Origin: an uncultured Verrucomicrobiota bacterium
Lineage (GTDB): Bacteria > Verrucomicrobiota > Verrucomicrobiia > Opitutales > Opitutaceae
Reading direction: 5' to 3'
Length of the DNA stretch: 64,000 nucleotides
Assembly (NCBI GenBank): GCA_903876795.1
Contig: CAIRBK010000050.1
Span: forward strand, 1 to 64,000
Shown here: positions 25,859 through 34,496 of the stretch, piece after piece
Position numbering within the stretch: position 1 is the first letter of the stretch
Layout of the letters: each line of letters opens with the position of its first letter
Position numbers and translations under genes: made by a program
The notes under the pieces: generated by a model
Seen by the model: only the letters and a program-made list of their open reading frames with translations
Database searches by the model: none
Told to the model about the DNA's origin: nothing

Positions 25859-28161
25859 TTCGCGAAGGGGTCGGGCTGGGCGGCGGCGTAGGCGGCTTCG
25901 GCTTTCATCAGCGCTTGGAAGCGGGGGTCGTTCCGAATCGGAGCAAAAGCGGGCAGATACTGGAGCAGGTAGCCGGGATGCCAGCCGCTGCGCATCGCTT
26001 CCTGCAACAAGGCCATGGCGTTGTCCGGTCGCCCCAGGCGGGCATAGAGCGCAGCTGCGTCGCGACAAAAAAAGTCGGCCCGGTAACTTGGGGTCAACGA
26101 GGCGGTGCGCTGGTCCCACGCTTCCAACTCCCGTAGGGCAGCCTCCTCGTCGCCGAGGAACAGCTCGATGAAGACAAGACTTCGTGCACTCACTACCCCC
26201 TCGGCAATTTCTTTTTGCAACTGAGTACGGGCCATTTCGGCCAAGGGGCGCAACGGAGCGGGATCGTCCACTAAGCGATAGAGATCAAAGAGCAGTCGCT
26301 GGCTGTGTCCGCTGGCCAGTGCTGCTTGCAGAGCGGGCAAGGCTTCGCGCACGAGCACCCGCGCTTCGCGCTCGTGCCCGAGTATGAGGTGAATCGAGGC
26401 GGCGTAGGCCTTGCGCTGCAGCGGACCGAAATTGGGATCGCGATTGATCAGCTTTAAGGTCGCTTCCGGTCCCTGCAAAGCGAGTTGTGCCAAGACAAGG
26501 TTGGTCTGCTGGAGGATAAACTCTTGGGCGGGCCCGGCGAGCGCACTGGCTTTCTCATAAAAACGAAAGGCTTCGGCGATGTTGCCGCCCGCAATGTATG
26601 CTACTCCGAGGATCGTGGCCGCATCTCCGTTTTGCGGGTCCAGGCGAAAGGCCTCTTGCGCGAGGGACAGGAAGAGCGCCGGGTTACCCGCAAAGCGGGC
26701 GAGCTCGGCTTCCGCCAACCGAAGTTCCGGAGTCGGCGCGCCCAAGGACGCCGCTTTGGCCAGCGCGGCCGTGGCCGCCGGGAAGAGGTTGGCTTGCAGC
26801 GCAATCCGGCCTTCTACGATGTAAGCGAGCTGGGGATCGGGATCGAGTGCCCGAGCCTGAGCCAAGGCCTCCCGGGCCAGTTTGAGATACTGGGGGCGAG
26901 GAGTGCGCGTGGCTGCTTCCGCCATACGCAGCCAGGCCAGAGTGAAGCGCGCATCCAGCGCGACCGCCTGTTGAAAGAGCGGAATGGAGGCCATAGCCCC
27001 TTGCTGGCTCTGTCGTTGGAGACCGAGGGCCCGGAGATAGAGTTCGTAAGCCGCGAGGTTGGTGGTGGGGACGACGTTGGCGGTGGCAAGCGAGGCGGTG
27101 GCGGCGGCGTTTTCCGCTGACGTGAGCCGCGCGGTGATTTTCTGGGCGATCTCCGTCTGCACCGCGAAGATGTCGGTCAACTCCCGGTCAAAAGTTTCTG
27201 ACCAGACGTTTTCTCCGGTGGTGGTGTCGATCAACTGCGCGGTGATACGCAGCTTGTTACCCGCCCGGCGCACGCTGCCCTCGATCACGTTGCCCACCTG
27301 TAGCTCTTGGGCGATTTGTTTGAGGGGCGTGTTCTTACCCTTGTAGTAAAAGGAAGACGTCCGCGCCATCACCCGCAGGCCCCGCACCTTGGCCAGCTTG
27401 TCGAGGATCTCCTCGGACAGACCGTCGGAGAAATACTCGCTGTCCTTTTCGGAACTCAGGTTGGCAAAAGGCAGGACCGCGATGGCCTTGGGGTCGAGCG
27501 CGGGCGCAGCGGGTGTGGGGGCGGGAGCCGTAACCGCAGGCGACGCGGGCGCGGCGAGGGCCACCGCCAAGGGCCGGGGGAGGTTGAGCAGAAACGCGGC
27601 GAGCGCCAGCACACCCGCAGCCAGTCCTGCGGCGACCAGCCAAGGGATGCGCGATTTAGGCTTAGGCGATACCGACGATGCCGACGCGGGCGGGACGCTC
27701 ACTGCGGAGGGGCCTGGAGCGGCGCTTGCGGGATGCAGAATCGTTTTCAGACGCAGGATAAACGCAGCCGTAGGCTCGCCGCCCGGCAGGCGCGTCCATT
27801 GCACGGCGCGAAACTCGGCGGGCACCTTGGCGTCGCTGTCGCGGGTGTCGTCGATCACCACGGGCAGCAGGAAGGCTTTTTCCTCCGCGATTCCGTGCGA
27901 ACGCTGGGCCGCCAGTTTCCATTCAATGCGAAAAAATCCTTCGAGACGCGCCTGGGTTGCCGCCGAGATCACGGGAACGAACAACGCACAGGCGGCAATC
28001 TGGCTGCGGATCTTGGCATCCCAAGCGTCGCCGCCGACAAGCTCGGCCTGGTCGAACCAGACCTCGATGCCCGCAGCGCGCAGGGCGGCGACAAGCGCGC
28101 GCGCCGCCTCTGCGTCCTGCGAGGCGTAGCTGAGGAATACGGCATTGGTAGCTGGGTTCAT
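25855..28161 (-). CDS. TIR-TM-TolB-TPR receptor, short form; first of the array
   Basis: 768 residues. TIR about 6-143 with putative catalytic Glu80 in GFFRIEWKLA; membrane helix about 172-193 (PWLVAAGLAAGVLALAAFLL); Ala/Pro linker; TolB-like domain about 225-345 (AIAVLPFANLSSEKDSEYF, EGSVRRAGNKLRITAQLI, DIFAVQTEIAQKI); TPR half about 370-750, Ala- and Leu-rich with repeated helix pairs, ending IRNDPRFQALMKAE. The stop overlaps the next TIR gene by ATGA. Copy D of the hairpin element lies upstream, marking the start of this transcription unit. Function inferred as for the other members; I know of no characterised protein with this exact TIR-TolB-TPR order. Confidence 0.9.
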   Translation of the reverse strand: MNPATNAVFLSYASQDAEAARALVAALRAAGIEVWFDQAELVGGDAWDAKIRSQIAACALFVPVISAATQARLEGFFRIEWKLAAQRSHGIAEEKAFLLPVVIDDTRDSDAKVPAEFRAVQWTRLPGGEPTAAFILRLKTILHPASAAPGPSAVSVPPASASSVSPKPKSRIPWLVAAGLAAGVLALAAFLLNLPRPLAVALAAPASPAVTAPAPTPAAPALDPKAIAVLPFANLSSEKDSEYFSDGLSEEILDKLAKVRGLRVMARTSSFYYKGKNTPLKQIAQELQVGNVIEGSVRRAGNKLRITAQLIDTTTGENVWSETFDRELTDIFAVQTEIAQKITARLTSAENAAATASLATANVVPTTNLAAYELYLRALGLQRQSQQGAMASIPLFQQAVALDARFTLAWLRMAEAATRTPRPQYLKLAREALAQARALDPDPQLAYIVEGRIALQANLFPAATAALAKAASLGAPTPELRLAEAELARFAGNPALFLSLAQEAFRLDPQNGDAATILGVAYIAGGNIAEAFRFYEKASALAGPAQEFILQQTNLVLAQLALQGPEATLKLINRDPNFGPLQRKAYAASIHLILGHEREARVLVREALPALQAALASGHSQRLLFDLYRLVDDPAPLRPLAEMARTQLQKEIAEGVVSARSLVFIELFLGDEEAALRELEAWDQRTASLTPSYRADFFCRDAAALYARLGRPDNAMALLQEAMRSGWHPGYLLQYLPAFAPIRNDPRFQALMKAEAAYAAAQPDPFAK

Positions 28162-28186
28162 GGGAGTGAGCGGTGAGGTCGGGAAA

Positions 28187-28377
28187 CTAACCGCAGAGAG
28201 AGCGGAAATCGGAAGGTTTGGTTCTTTGTGCTCTTTGCGTTCTTTGCGGTTAAAATGGCTTGGTGGTTCGTGGGTTCGGATTTCGGAGTATTAACCGCAG
28301 AGAACGCAAAGAACGCAGAGACCGGAGGGCGGGGGATCGAGTCGGGGCTTTGCGCTCTTTGCGTTCTTTGCGGTTAA
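28187..28377. repeat. CGCAAAGA hairpin element, copy D (four arms)
   Basis: Arms at 28187-28205 (short, forward), 28221-28253 (reverse), 28291-28320 (forward, ACCGCAGAGAACGCAAAGAA) and 28348-28377 (reverse, ending TTTGCGGTTAA). The stretch between the second and third arms reads AAATGGCTTGGTGGTTCGTG then GGTTCGGATTTCGGA, almost the same as in copy C. So loop and arms are both conserved. It fills the 237-bp gap between the first receptor gene and the SIR2-like/TIR gene. Confidence 0.85.
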
Positions 28378-28398
28378 AGCGGTTTGGGAAGGCGGTGG

Positions 28399-29136
28399 TT
28401 AACCGAGTAATTCCCGCAGGCGGCGCAGAAAGTCCGGGGTGGGTTCGGCGCCGGGCAGGCGGGTCAAGTGGTTTTGCAGGAACTTGGCCGGGACCAGCGC
28501 CTCGGCCTTGGGGGTGGCGTCAACGCAGACGGGCAGTATGTAGGCCGCGCCCTCGGCCATGCCGCGGGTGCGGTCCACCGCCCACGACCACTCTCGGCGG
28601 AAGTAGCCCTCGACGTGGCGCTGGGTGGCGGCGGAGATGACCGGGATGAAGAAGGAGCAGCGGGCGATGTTGCGCTGGATCTTGCGGTCGAAATCGTCGC
28701 CGCCCTCCCGGCGGTCGAGGTCGTACCAGGTGGCGATGCCGGCGGCGTCGAAGGCGGCCTTGAGCCGCTGAACGGCGGGCAGATCGTCGCGGGTGTAGCT
28801 GATGAACCCGGCGCGGGCGGGCTTCTCGCGGGCGGGCGGCAGGAAACGACGCGGATCGGCGGCGAGGCCGAACGATGCTGCCTGGGCAGGCTCGTTGAGG
28901 GTGGCCTCGGGCGGCAGTTCCTCCAACGGGATGCCGCAGCGGGCGGCTAGAAGCGGGGCGAGCCAGGCGTGCAGGTTCCGGGGGCCGGCTTCGGTCTCAA
29001 CGACGAGCAATTCGGAACCGATGACGGGGATGACTTTCCGTTCCTCGATGTGGTTGAGCAGGTCGTCCCGTGGGTCGTCATCGAAAAGTCCGGTGACAAT
29101 TTCAGGGTGCTGTATCGACGTTGAGGAGGCGAACAT
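28399..29136 (-). CDS. Short SIR2-like/TIR protein
   Basis: 245 residues from the ATG giving MFASSTSIQHPEIVTGLFDD; start uncertain (the frame is open 14 codons further). Residues about 20-100 (LLNHIEERKVIPVIGSELLV then NLHAWLAPLLAARCGIP) resemble the first part of the SIR2-like domain that precedes TIR in some bacterial proteins. That domain is cut short: after RRFLPPAREKPARAGF the TIR begins (about 107-240; FISYTRDD, YDLDRREGGDDFDRKI, Glu in GYFRREWSWA). The TIR is clearly different from the array TIRs. There is no membrane helix and no TPR. It is likely a defence-type NADase; the shortened first domain suggests an internal deletion or a minimal variant. Confidence 0.75.
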   Translation of the reverse strand: MFASSTSIQHPEIVTGLFDDDPRDDLLNHIEERKVIPVIGSELLVVETEAGPRNLHAWLAPLLAARCGIPLEELPPEATLNEPAQAASFGLAADPRRFLPPAREKPARAGFISYTRDDLPAVQRLKAAFDAAGIATWYDLDRREGGDDFDRKIQRNIARCSFFIPVISAATQRHVEGYFRREWSWAVDRTRGMAEGAAYILPVCVDATPKAEALVPAKFLQNHLTRLPGAEPTPDFLRRLRELLG

Positions 29137-29615
29137 AGGCTGGGCTTTCACGGAGCATGAGCCCGCGCAGCACAGCAAAAATCACGCCGCAGAAGTCGGG
29201 CAATGGGGAGTGTTTGCGAAATGTCACCATGACCGGGTCCAGGATGACAAAGACGGCAAGGGGAGGAGACGTCCGCCCGGACGCTTGAATTTAGTTCAAT
29301 AAACCCGAAAGCTGCAGGCGGACCGGGTCGTCCCGCATGAACTGTTGGTCGCCTGCCGATCGCGACACCCGCTGCAAGCGTCCAACGCGCATATGGGCAT
29401 CGCGCGCGAGGCGATGGCCCGGCCGGTCATTCGCCGGCGCTCGCCGCCGCGGGTTTGTTGCCTGGTTGATAGGCCACTGTTGCGGCGGCATTCGCGTGAG
29501 CCACTTGGCTCAACTGCGGATTTTAGGATCAAACCCGGGTGAGCGGGCGGTAAAGGCGACCAAATGCCTTGCCAGTCCCCGGGGCTGCTGGCAGCGGTTT
29601 CGGAACGTATTCACC
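29137..29615. other. 479-bp divergent intergenic region without recognised gene
   Basis: The region lies between the minus-strand SIR2-like/TIR gene and the plus-strand SLOG gene, so it should carry both promoters, but no convincing -35/-10 pair was found. A 66-residue minus-strand frame (29291-29491) is open; its peptide matches nothing I recognise. AT content rises only around 29288-29310. Confidence 0.5.
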
Positions 29616-31100
29616 ATGCCGGACGCCTCCAGCCAGTTACCCGAGTTTCATGTTGTCGGATTCTCCGGCCACCGGCACCTCGACGATGGCGGCGGTGTTG
29701 CGGCCGCCATCGCCGGCGTGTTGAACGCCCTGCGCGAGGAGATTGCCGGGGAGTGGGTGGCGTTGTCCTCGGTGGCGGCTGGCGGCGACCGGTTGTTCAT
29801 CGAGCAGGCGCGCAAGACGGGGCTTTCCTGGCATGCGATTCTGCCACTGCCGAGGGCGGAGTTCGCGAAGGATTTCACCGAGGCCGAGTGGGCGGAAACA
29901 GAAGGTGTGCTCGTGCAGGCGGAGCATGTGCGCGTCATCACCGAAAACGGCACGCGTGAAGACGCATATCTCGACTGCGGCATGGAAACCGTCAACGGGG
30001 CCGATGTATTGCTGGCGGTGTGGGATGGGGAGCCGGCGCGGGGCAAGGGAGGCACTGCCGATGTGATCGCCTATGCGCGGTCGATACAAAAGCCGGTGGT
30101 GATCATCGACGTCGCGACCCTCGCGGTGCGGCGGGAAAACTGGCGGCGGCTGGAGCATGCCGACTCCAGCCTGGCCCACCTGAACCTGCTGCCCGAGGCC
30201 AGCGGCGTGCCGGGGGAAAACCCTTTCAAGGCGCCCGACGCCGTTTTCCGCTTCCAGCAGAAATGTGATTTTGCGGCCAGCCGCGGGGCGCCGCAGTTCA
30301 GGCGCCTGATCGTGTTTGCCGTGCTGCTGCACGTCACGGCCACGCTGGTCGCCGCAGCCGGCCTGTCCTTCGATCTGCATTCGCTGCTGTTGCCTTGGGT
30401 CAAGCTCGCGTGCCTGGTCGGCGCGCTCGGCGTGGCCTTCGTGCTCAAGCACCACTCCCATTCGCATCACAACTGGGTGCGGGCGCGGCTGTCGTCGGAG
30501 TTTTGCCGCTCCGCCCTGGCGACCTGGGGCCTGCCGAGGGCGGCCCCGCTGTTCGAGGACCTGGACCTGCCCGGAGTGCACAGCCTGACGCGTTCCCTGC
30601 ACATTCTCCACAGCCGCTCCGCCAACACCGCGCCCGTCCCGCTGGAGGAGTTCAAGCGCGTCTACCTGGAAAAGCGCATCGGCGACCAGCTCGCCTACTA
30701 TGCGCGGCAGGAGGGCCGGGCGCTGCCCCTGTTCCGGCGGCTCAAGACCGGCTTCTGGGCGGCCACGATCCTGGCGCTGGCGTGCACGGCGTGTTATGCG
30801 ACCGCCGCCACGTTCCACGCGGAAGTGCCCGCGTGGATGCACACGACGGTCTTCTATTTCCTGCCGATCACGCTGCCGGTGGTCGCCGCCGCGTTGATCT
30901 CGTTCATCTCGATCAACGACCTGCAGCGGCGCGGGGCGCGTTACCGCGAGATGCAGCTCATGCTCGAGCGAAGCCGCACCCAGATCACCCATTGCCAGAC
31001 CTGGAACAGCCTCGAGCGCATCGTGCTGAGAACCGAACGCTCGTTGCTCAACGAGGTGCTTGAGTGGCACTCGATCACCAGCTTTTCCGAGTCGCACTGA
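29616..31100 (+). CDS. SLOG-domain protein with four membrane helices (SLATT/DUF4231-like end)
   Basis: 494 residues from the ATG giving MPDASSQLPEFHVVGFSGHR; the frame is open 93 codons upstream, but that sequence has no protein-like character. Residues about 10-168 are a SLOG/LOG-type Rossmann domain: VVGFSGHRHL, LSSVAAGGDRLFIEQARKTG, LPLPRAEFAKDF, then ADVLLAVWDGEPARGKGGTA. Hydrophobic segments lie at about 231-250 and 260-277, and again at 380-400 and 410-433. Residues about 345-490 (EKRIGDQLAYYARQE) resemble SLATT/DUF4231 effectors. Comparative studies place SLOG proteins as sensors or processors of nucleotide signals and SLATT as a membrane pore effector in conflict systems. Its position next to TIR genes supports an immune role; that is inference. 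Confidence 0.75.
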   Translation: MPDASSQLPEFHVVGFSGHRHLDDGGGVAAAIAGVLNALREEIAGEWVALSSVAAGGDRLFIEQARKTGLSWHAILPLPRAEFAKDFTEAEWAETEGVLVQAEHVRVITENGTREDAYLDCGMETVNGADVLLAVWDGEPARGKGGTADVIAYARSIQKPVVIIDVATLAVRRENWRRLEHADSSLAHLNLLPEASGVPGENPFKAPDAVFRFQQKCDFAASRGAPQFRRLIVFAVLLHVTATLVAAAGLSFDLHSLLLPWVKLACLVGALGVAFVLKHHSHSHHNWVRARLSSEFCRSALATWGLPRAAPLFEDLDLPGVHSLTRSLHILHSRSANTAPVPLEEFKRVYLEKRIGDQLAYYARQEGRALPLFRRLKTGFWAATILALACTACYATAATFHAEVPAWMHTTVFYFLPITLPVVAAALISFISINDLQRRGARYREMQLMLERSRTQITHCQTWNSLERIVLRTERSLLNEVLEWHSITSFSESH

Positions 31101-31243
31101 TTCCGAAGCGACCAAATGACCGTCTGGCGGAAAACTGCCCGATCAGGCGGGCCTCGAGCGGATACCGCCGGCTTCAAGCGCGGATGAAAGCCACGAGCCT
31201 CCGCTTGCACACGCTCGGCTGACAGGCACACTCGCCGCTTCCC

Positions 31244-32950
31244 GTGACCGCTCCCATCGCCTCTCTCTCCTTCGATTCCAACGACGACTCAGCCTCCGAG
31301 TCTCCGCGCTGGTGGCGTCAAAACGCGACCCTGATCCACGCCGCCGCGGTGTTCATCGCCACCGTCGTGCTCACCGTCCTGGCCTTCCCGCCGTCACGCA
31401 CGCCGGAATTTGCCTACGCCTTCGCCGCACCCGCGCTGTTCTGGGCCTACCTGAAACCGTCGTTCCGTCTCTACGCCTGGACCGTCCTCGGCGCCCAGGC
31501 CGTCGCCTGGACGATCCTGCTCGGGTGGTTGCAGCATGTAACCATCGGCGGGCTGCTGCTCCTCGGACCGTTCATGGGCGTGTGGATCGGCCTGTGGTTC
31601 CTCGCCGCGCGCTGGACCCTGCCGCGACTGCCGGGGTTGTCCACACCGTTGCGCCTGATCGGCATGTTCGGCCTCGCCGGCCTCTGGGTGGTCGGCGAAT
31701 GGACGCGCACATGGGTGCTCAGCGGCTTCCCTTGGATGCCGCTCGCGGCGACCCAGTGGCAACGCATGAGCATCCTGCAAATCGCCGCGTTCACCGGCTC
31801 CGGCGGCGTGTCGTTTGTGCTCATCTCGGTGAACCTCGGTTTCACCGCCTACGCGCACCGCCTGATGCGAGAAGGCCGCAGCGGACTGGGCAAACGCTCC
31901 CAGGAGTTTTTCGCCGCGCTCCTGCTGCTGGTGGCCTGCGTGGCCATGCAGGTGCAGGAAACCTTTGATCGCCACCGCTATTCGCTGCCGCTGGGGCGCG
32001 TGGCCTTTGTGCAGCCGTTCATCCCGCAGGAAATCAAATGGGACAACTCCCAGGGCCCGGCCATCCTGGGAGTCCTCGAAAACCTCACGCTCTCCGCCGC
32101 CGCCGCCAAGCCCGACCTCATCCTCTGGCCCGAGGCCACCACCCCGTGGGCCGTGAAGGGCGACGATCAGATGCGCGGTTGGGTCGAGCAACTCACCGCA
32201 CGGGCCGGCGCGCCGCTCATCCTCGGTTCGATCGCGCGCCAGCCCGCAGCAGGCGATCCGTCCGAGGAAGATTGGTTCAACTCCGTTTTCGCGGTCGATC
32301 CGACCACCGGCCTCCAATCGCATTTCTACGCCAAACGGAAACTCGTGCCGTTCGGCGAATTCGTCCCTTTCCGGCCGGTGCTCGGCTGGCTCGAAAAGGT
32401 CGTTCCCGTGGGCGGGGACTTCCAGCCCGGCTCCTCCCCTGCCCCCTTGGTCCTGCCGATCGGCGGACGCCCGCTGGCGTTCGGTCCGCTGCTGTGCTAC
32501 GAGGACATATTCCCGGCGCTGGCCAGGGAGAGCGTGCTCGCCGGCTCCGACGTGCTCGTCGTGCACACCAACAACGGCTGGTTCGGCCAGGGCGGCGCGG
32601 CCTACCAACATGCGTCAAACTCCGTGCTGCGCGCCGTGGAGACACGCCGGCCCGTCCTGCGCTGCGGCAACGGCGGCTGGAGCGGCTGGATCGACGAGTT
32701 CGGCAGCATCCGCGCCGTGCTCCTGCGTGATCCCGTGACCGGCAAAATCACCCACACCAACCCCAAGGCCGCGCCGCAAGGCACGGTCTATTTCCGCGGC
32801 ACGCAGACCATCACGGTCACGGCCGACGCCCGTTGGCTGGGCCGCCAAAGCTTCTACGTCCAACACGGCGACTGGTTCGTGCTCACTTCGGCCGCGCTGG
32901 CCCTTTACGCGTTCATGATGCTGCGCTCCCGCAAAACCGCGGCACCCTGA
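31244..32950 (+). CDS. lnt: Apolipoprotein N-acyltransferase
   Basis: 568 residues, GTG start (an in-frame ATG is not available nearby). Lnt adds the third acyl chain to the N-terminal Cys of lipoproteins at the periplasmic face of the inner membrane. About eight hydrophobic segments fill the first 230 residues, followed by the nitrilase-like catalytic domain. The triad is visible: Glu297 in LWPEATTPW, Lys364 in YAKRKLVPFGEFVP, Cys418 in LLCYEDIFPALAR. HTNNGWFGQGGAAYQH matches the family. The protein is longer than the E. coli enzyme (512), mainly at the N-terminus and in a C-terminal extension ending in a membrane helix. It stands alone with 140 bp upstream and 86 bp downstream. Confidence 0.96.
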   Translation: MTAPIASLSFDSNDDSASESPRWWRQNATLIHAAAVFIATVVLTVLAFPPSRTPEFAYAFAAPALFWAYLKPSFRLYAWTVLGAQAVAWTILLGWLQHVTIGGLLLLGPFMGVWIGLWFLAARWTLPRLPGLSTPLRLIGMFGLAGLWVVGEWTRTWVLSGFPWMPLAATQWQRMSILQIAAFTGSGGVSFVLISVNLGFTAYAHRLMREGRSGLGKRSQEFFAALLLLVACVAMQVQETFDRHRYSLPLGRVAFVQPFIPQEIKWDNSQGPAILGVLENLTLSAAAAKPDLILWPEATTPWAVKGDDQMRGWVEQLTARAGAPLILGSIARQPAAGDPSEEDWFNSVFAVDPTTGLQSHFYAKRKLVPFGEFVPFRPVLGWLEKVVPVGGDFQPGSSPAPLVLPIGGRPLAFGPLLCYEDIFPALARESVLAGSDVLVVHTNNGWFGQGGAAYQHASNSVLRAVETRRPVLRCGNGGWSGWIDEFGSIRAVLLRDPVTGKITHTNPKAAPQGTVYFRGTQTITVTADARWLGRQSFYVQHGDWFVLTSAALALYAFMMLRSRKTAAP

Positions 32951-33036
32951 AAGCAACGCCGCCGCCGGCACACGAAAGCCCGGCGCAATTTGCGCTTCAT
33001 TGGACGCTGGACATGGGTCATTGATCACTTTTCTCC

Positions 33037-34482
33037 ATGTCCCCGACCACTCCCGCCGCTCCCGCACCCATCCCCGTCACCGTTCTCACCGGCTTCCTCG
33101 GCGCCGGCAAGACCACCCTGCTCAACCGCATCCTCACCGAGCAGCATGGCAAAAAACTCGCCGTCATCGAAAACGAGTTCGGCGAGGTCGGCGTGGACAA
33201 CCAGCTCGTCATCCAGAGCGACGAGGAAATCTTCGAGATGAACAACGGCTGTATCTGCTGCTCCGTGCGCGGCGACCTGATCCGCATCCTCGGTCGCCTC
33301 ATGAAGCGCAAGGACCGCCTTGACGGCATCCTCATCGAGACCACCGGTCTCGCCGACCCCGGCCCGGTCGCCCAGACGTTCTTCACCGACGACGAGATGC
33401 GCGCCCGCTTCCGCCTCGACAGCATCGTCACCGTCGTGGACGCCAAACACGTCCTCCTGCACATCGACGATGCGCCCGAGGTCAAAAAACAAATCGGTTT
33501 CGCCGACGTCATCATTCTCAACAAAACCGATCTCGTCACCCCCGCCGAGGCCGACGCCATCGCCGGCCGCATCCACAAGATCAACGCCGCCGCCAAAATC
33601 CACCGCACGCAAAACTCCGCCATCGACCTCAGGCACGTGCTCAACGTCGGCGGCTTCAACCTCTCCCGCGCCACCGAGCTCGACCCGAAGTTCCTGGAAC
33701 CGTCCTACCCCTTCGAATGGGCCGGCGTCTATGCCCTGCCCAAGGGCGAGCACCCGCTCGTCATCGGCCACTGCCACCACCATGACGAGGGCTGCGGCCA
33801 CGATCACTCCCATGAGGATCACGCTCACGACGGCGAGGAGCACGACCACCACCATCATCACGGCCCCGAGGGCACCCTCGACATCGTTGTCATGCCGGTG
33901 AAATCCTTCGCCGAAACCGACCTCGCCGCCGCCCGCGACGCCGCCGTGCTCGTCTTCTCCGACTGGGAAAAACAGGTGAAGCCCGGCGAGACCGTTGTCC
34001 CCGGCGGCACGCTCCAACGCCTGCAAATCGGCGAACACGCCCACGCCCACTTCGGCCTCACCATTGCCGAACCGGGCTTGTTCATGGTCTTCGAGGCCTG
34101 CGGACACCATCCGCTGCACATCCAGGTGATGGGCGAAAACGTGAAGCCCGGCTGGCAACAAGACTACGAGCACACCCACTCGCATGACGACGACGTGAGC
34201 AGCGTCGGCATCACCGAAAAAGGCGACCTCGACGGCAAAAAACTCAACGACTGGATCGGCCAGCTCCTCAAGGTGAAGGGCAACGACATCTACCGCTGCA
34301 AGGGCGTGCTCGCGGTGAAAGGTTCGCCCAACCGTCTGGTTTTCCAAGGCGTGCACATGCTCTTCGACGCCAAGTTCGACACCCCCTGGGGAACTGCCCC
34401 GCGCACCAACACCCTGGTGTTCATCGGCAAAAACCTCGACCGCGCCGCCCTCACCGAAGGCTTCAAAGGCTGCCTGACCTGA
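33037..34482 (+). CDS. CobW/COG0523 family GTPase (probable zinc metallochaperone)
   Basis: 481 residues. G1 motif [12 protein letters not shown] at about 14-25, then [12 protein letters not shown]. The family metal site NNGCICC (Cys72, Cys74, Cys75) is followed by IETTGLADP and LNKTDLV. A His/Asp-rich insert of about 30 residues (246-278: [15 protein letters not shown]-like runs) separates the GTPase domain from the CobW C-terminal domain, which has a further His stretch (EHTHSHDDD). His-rich inserts are typical of zinc-handling members. The following WD40 gene begins 14 bp after its stop, so the two are co-transcribed. A small Cys protein of a type I associate with CobW loci lies further downstream. 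A cobalt or nitrile-hydratase role is not excluded. Confidence 0.93.
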   Translation: MSPTTPAAPAPIPVTVLTGFLGAGKTTLLNRILTEQHGKKLAVIENEFGEVGVDNQLVIQSDEEIFEMNNGCICCSVRGDLIRILGRLMKRKDRLDGILIETTGLADPGPVAQTFFTDDEMRARFRLDSIVTVVDAKHVLLHIDDAPEVKKQIGFADVIILNKTDLVTPAEADAIAGRIHKINAAAKIHRTQNSAIDLRHVLNVGGFNLSRATELDPKFLEPSYPFEWAGVYALPKGEHPLVIGHCHHHDEGCGHDHSHEDHAHDGEEHDHHHHHGPEGTLDIVVMPVKSFAETDLAAARDAAVLVFSDWEKQVKPGETVVPGGTLQRLQIGEHAHAHFGLTIAEPGLFMVFEACGHHPLHIQVMGENVKPGWQQDYEHTHSHDDDVSSVGITEKGDLDGKKLNDWIGQLLKVKGNDIYRCKGVLAVKGSPNRLVFQGVHMLFDAKFDTPWGTAPRTNTLVFIGKNLDRAALTEGFKGCLT

Positions 34483-34496
34483 ACGCTCCGCCACCC

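Noticed and set aside
29291-29491. Small minus-strand frame in the SIR2-TIR/SLOG gap
   Set aside because: Arg-rich, no motif, no convincing ribosome binding site.
29637-31115. 492-residue minus-strand frame opposite the SLOG gene
   Set aside because: Arg/Gln/Gly-rich shadow lacking hydrophobic segments or motifs.
33025-34494. 489-residue minus-strand open frame opposite the CobW gene
   Set aside because: It is the shadow of a high-GC gene; the plus strand has the GTPase and CxCC motifs.
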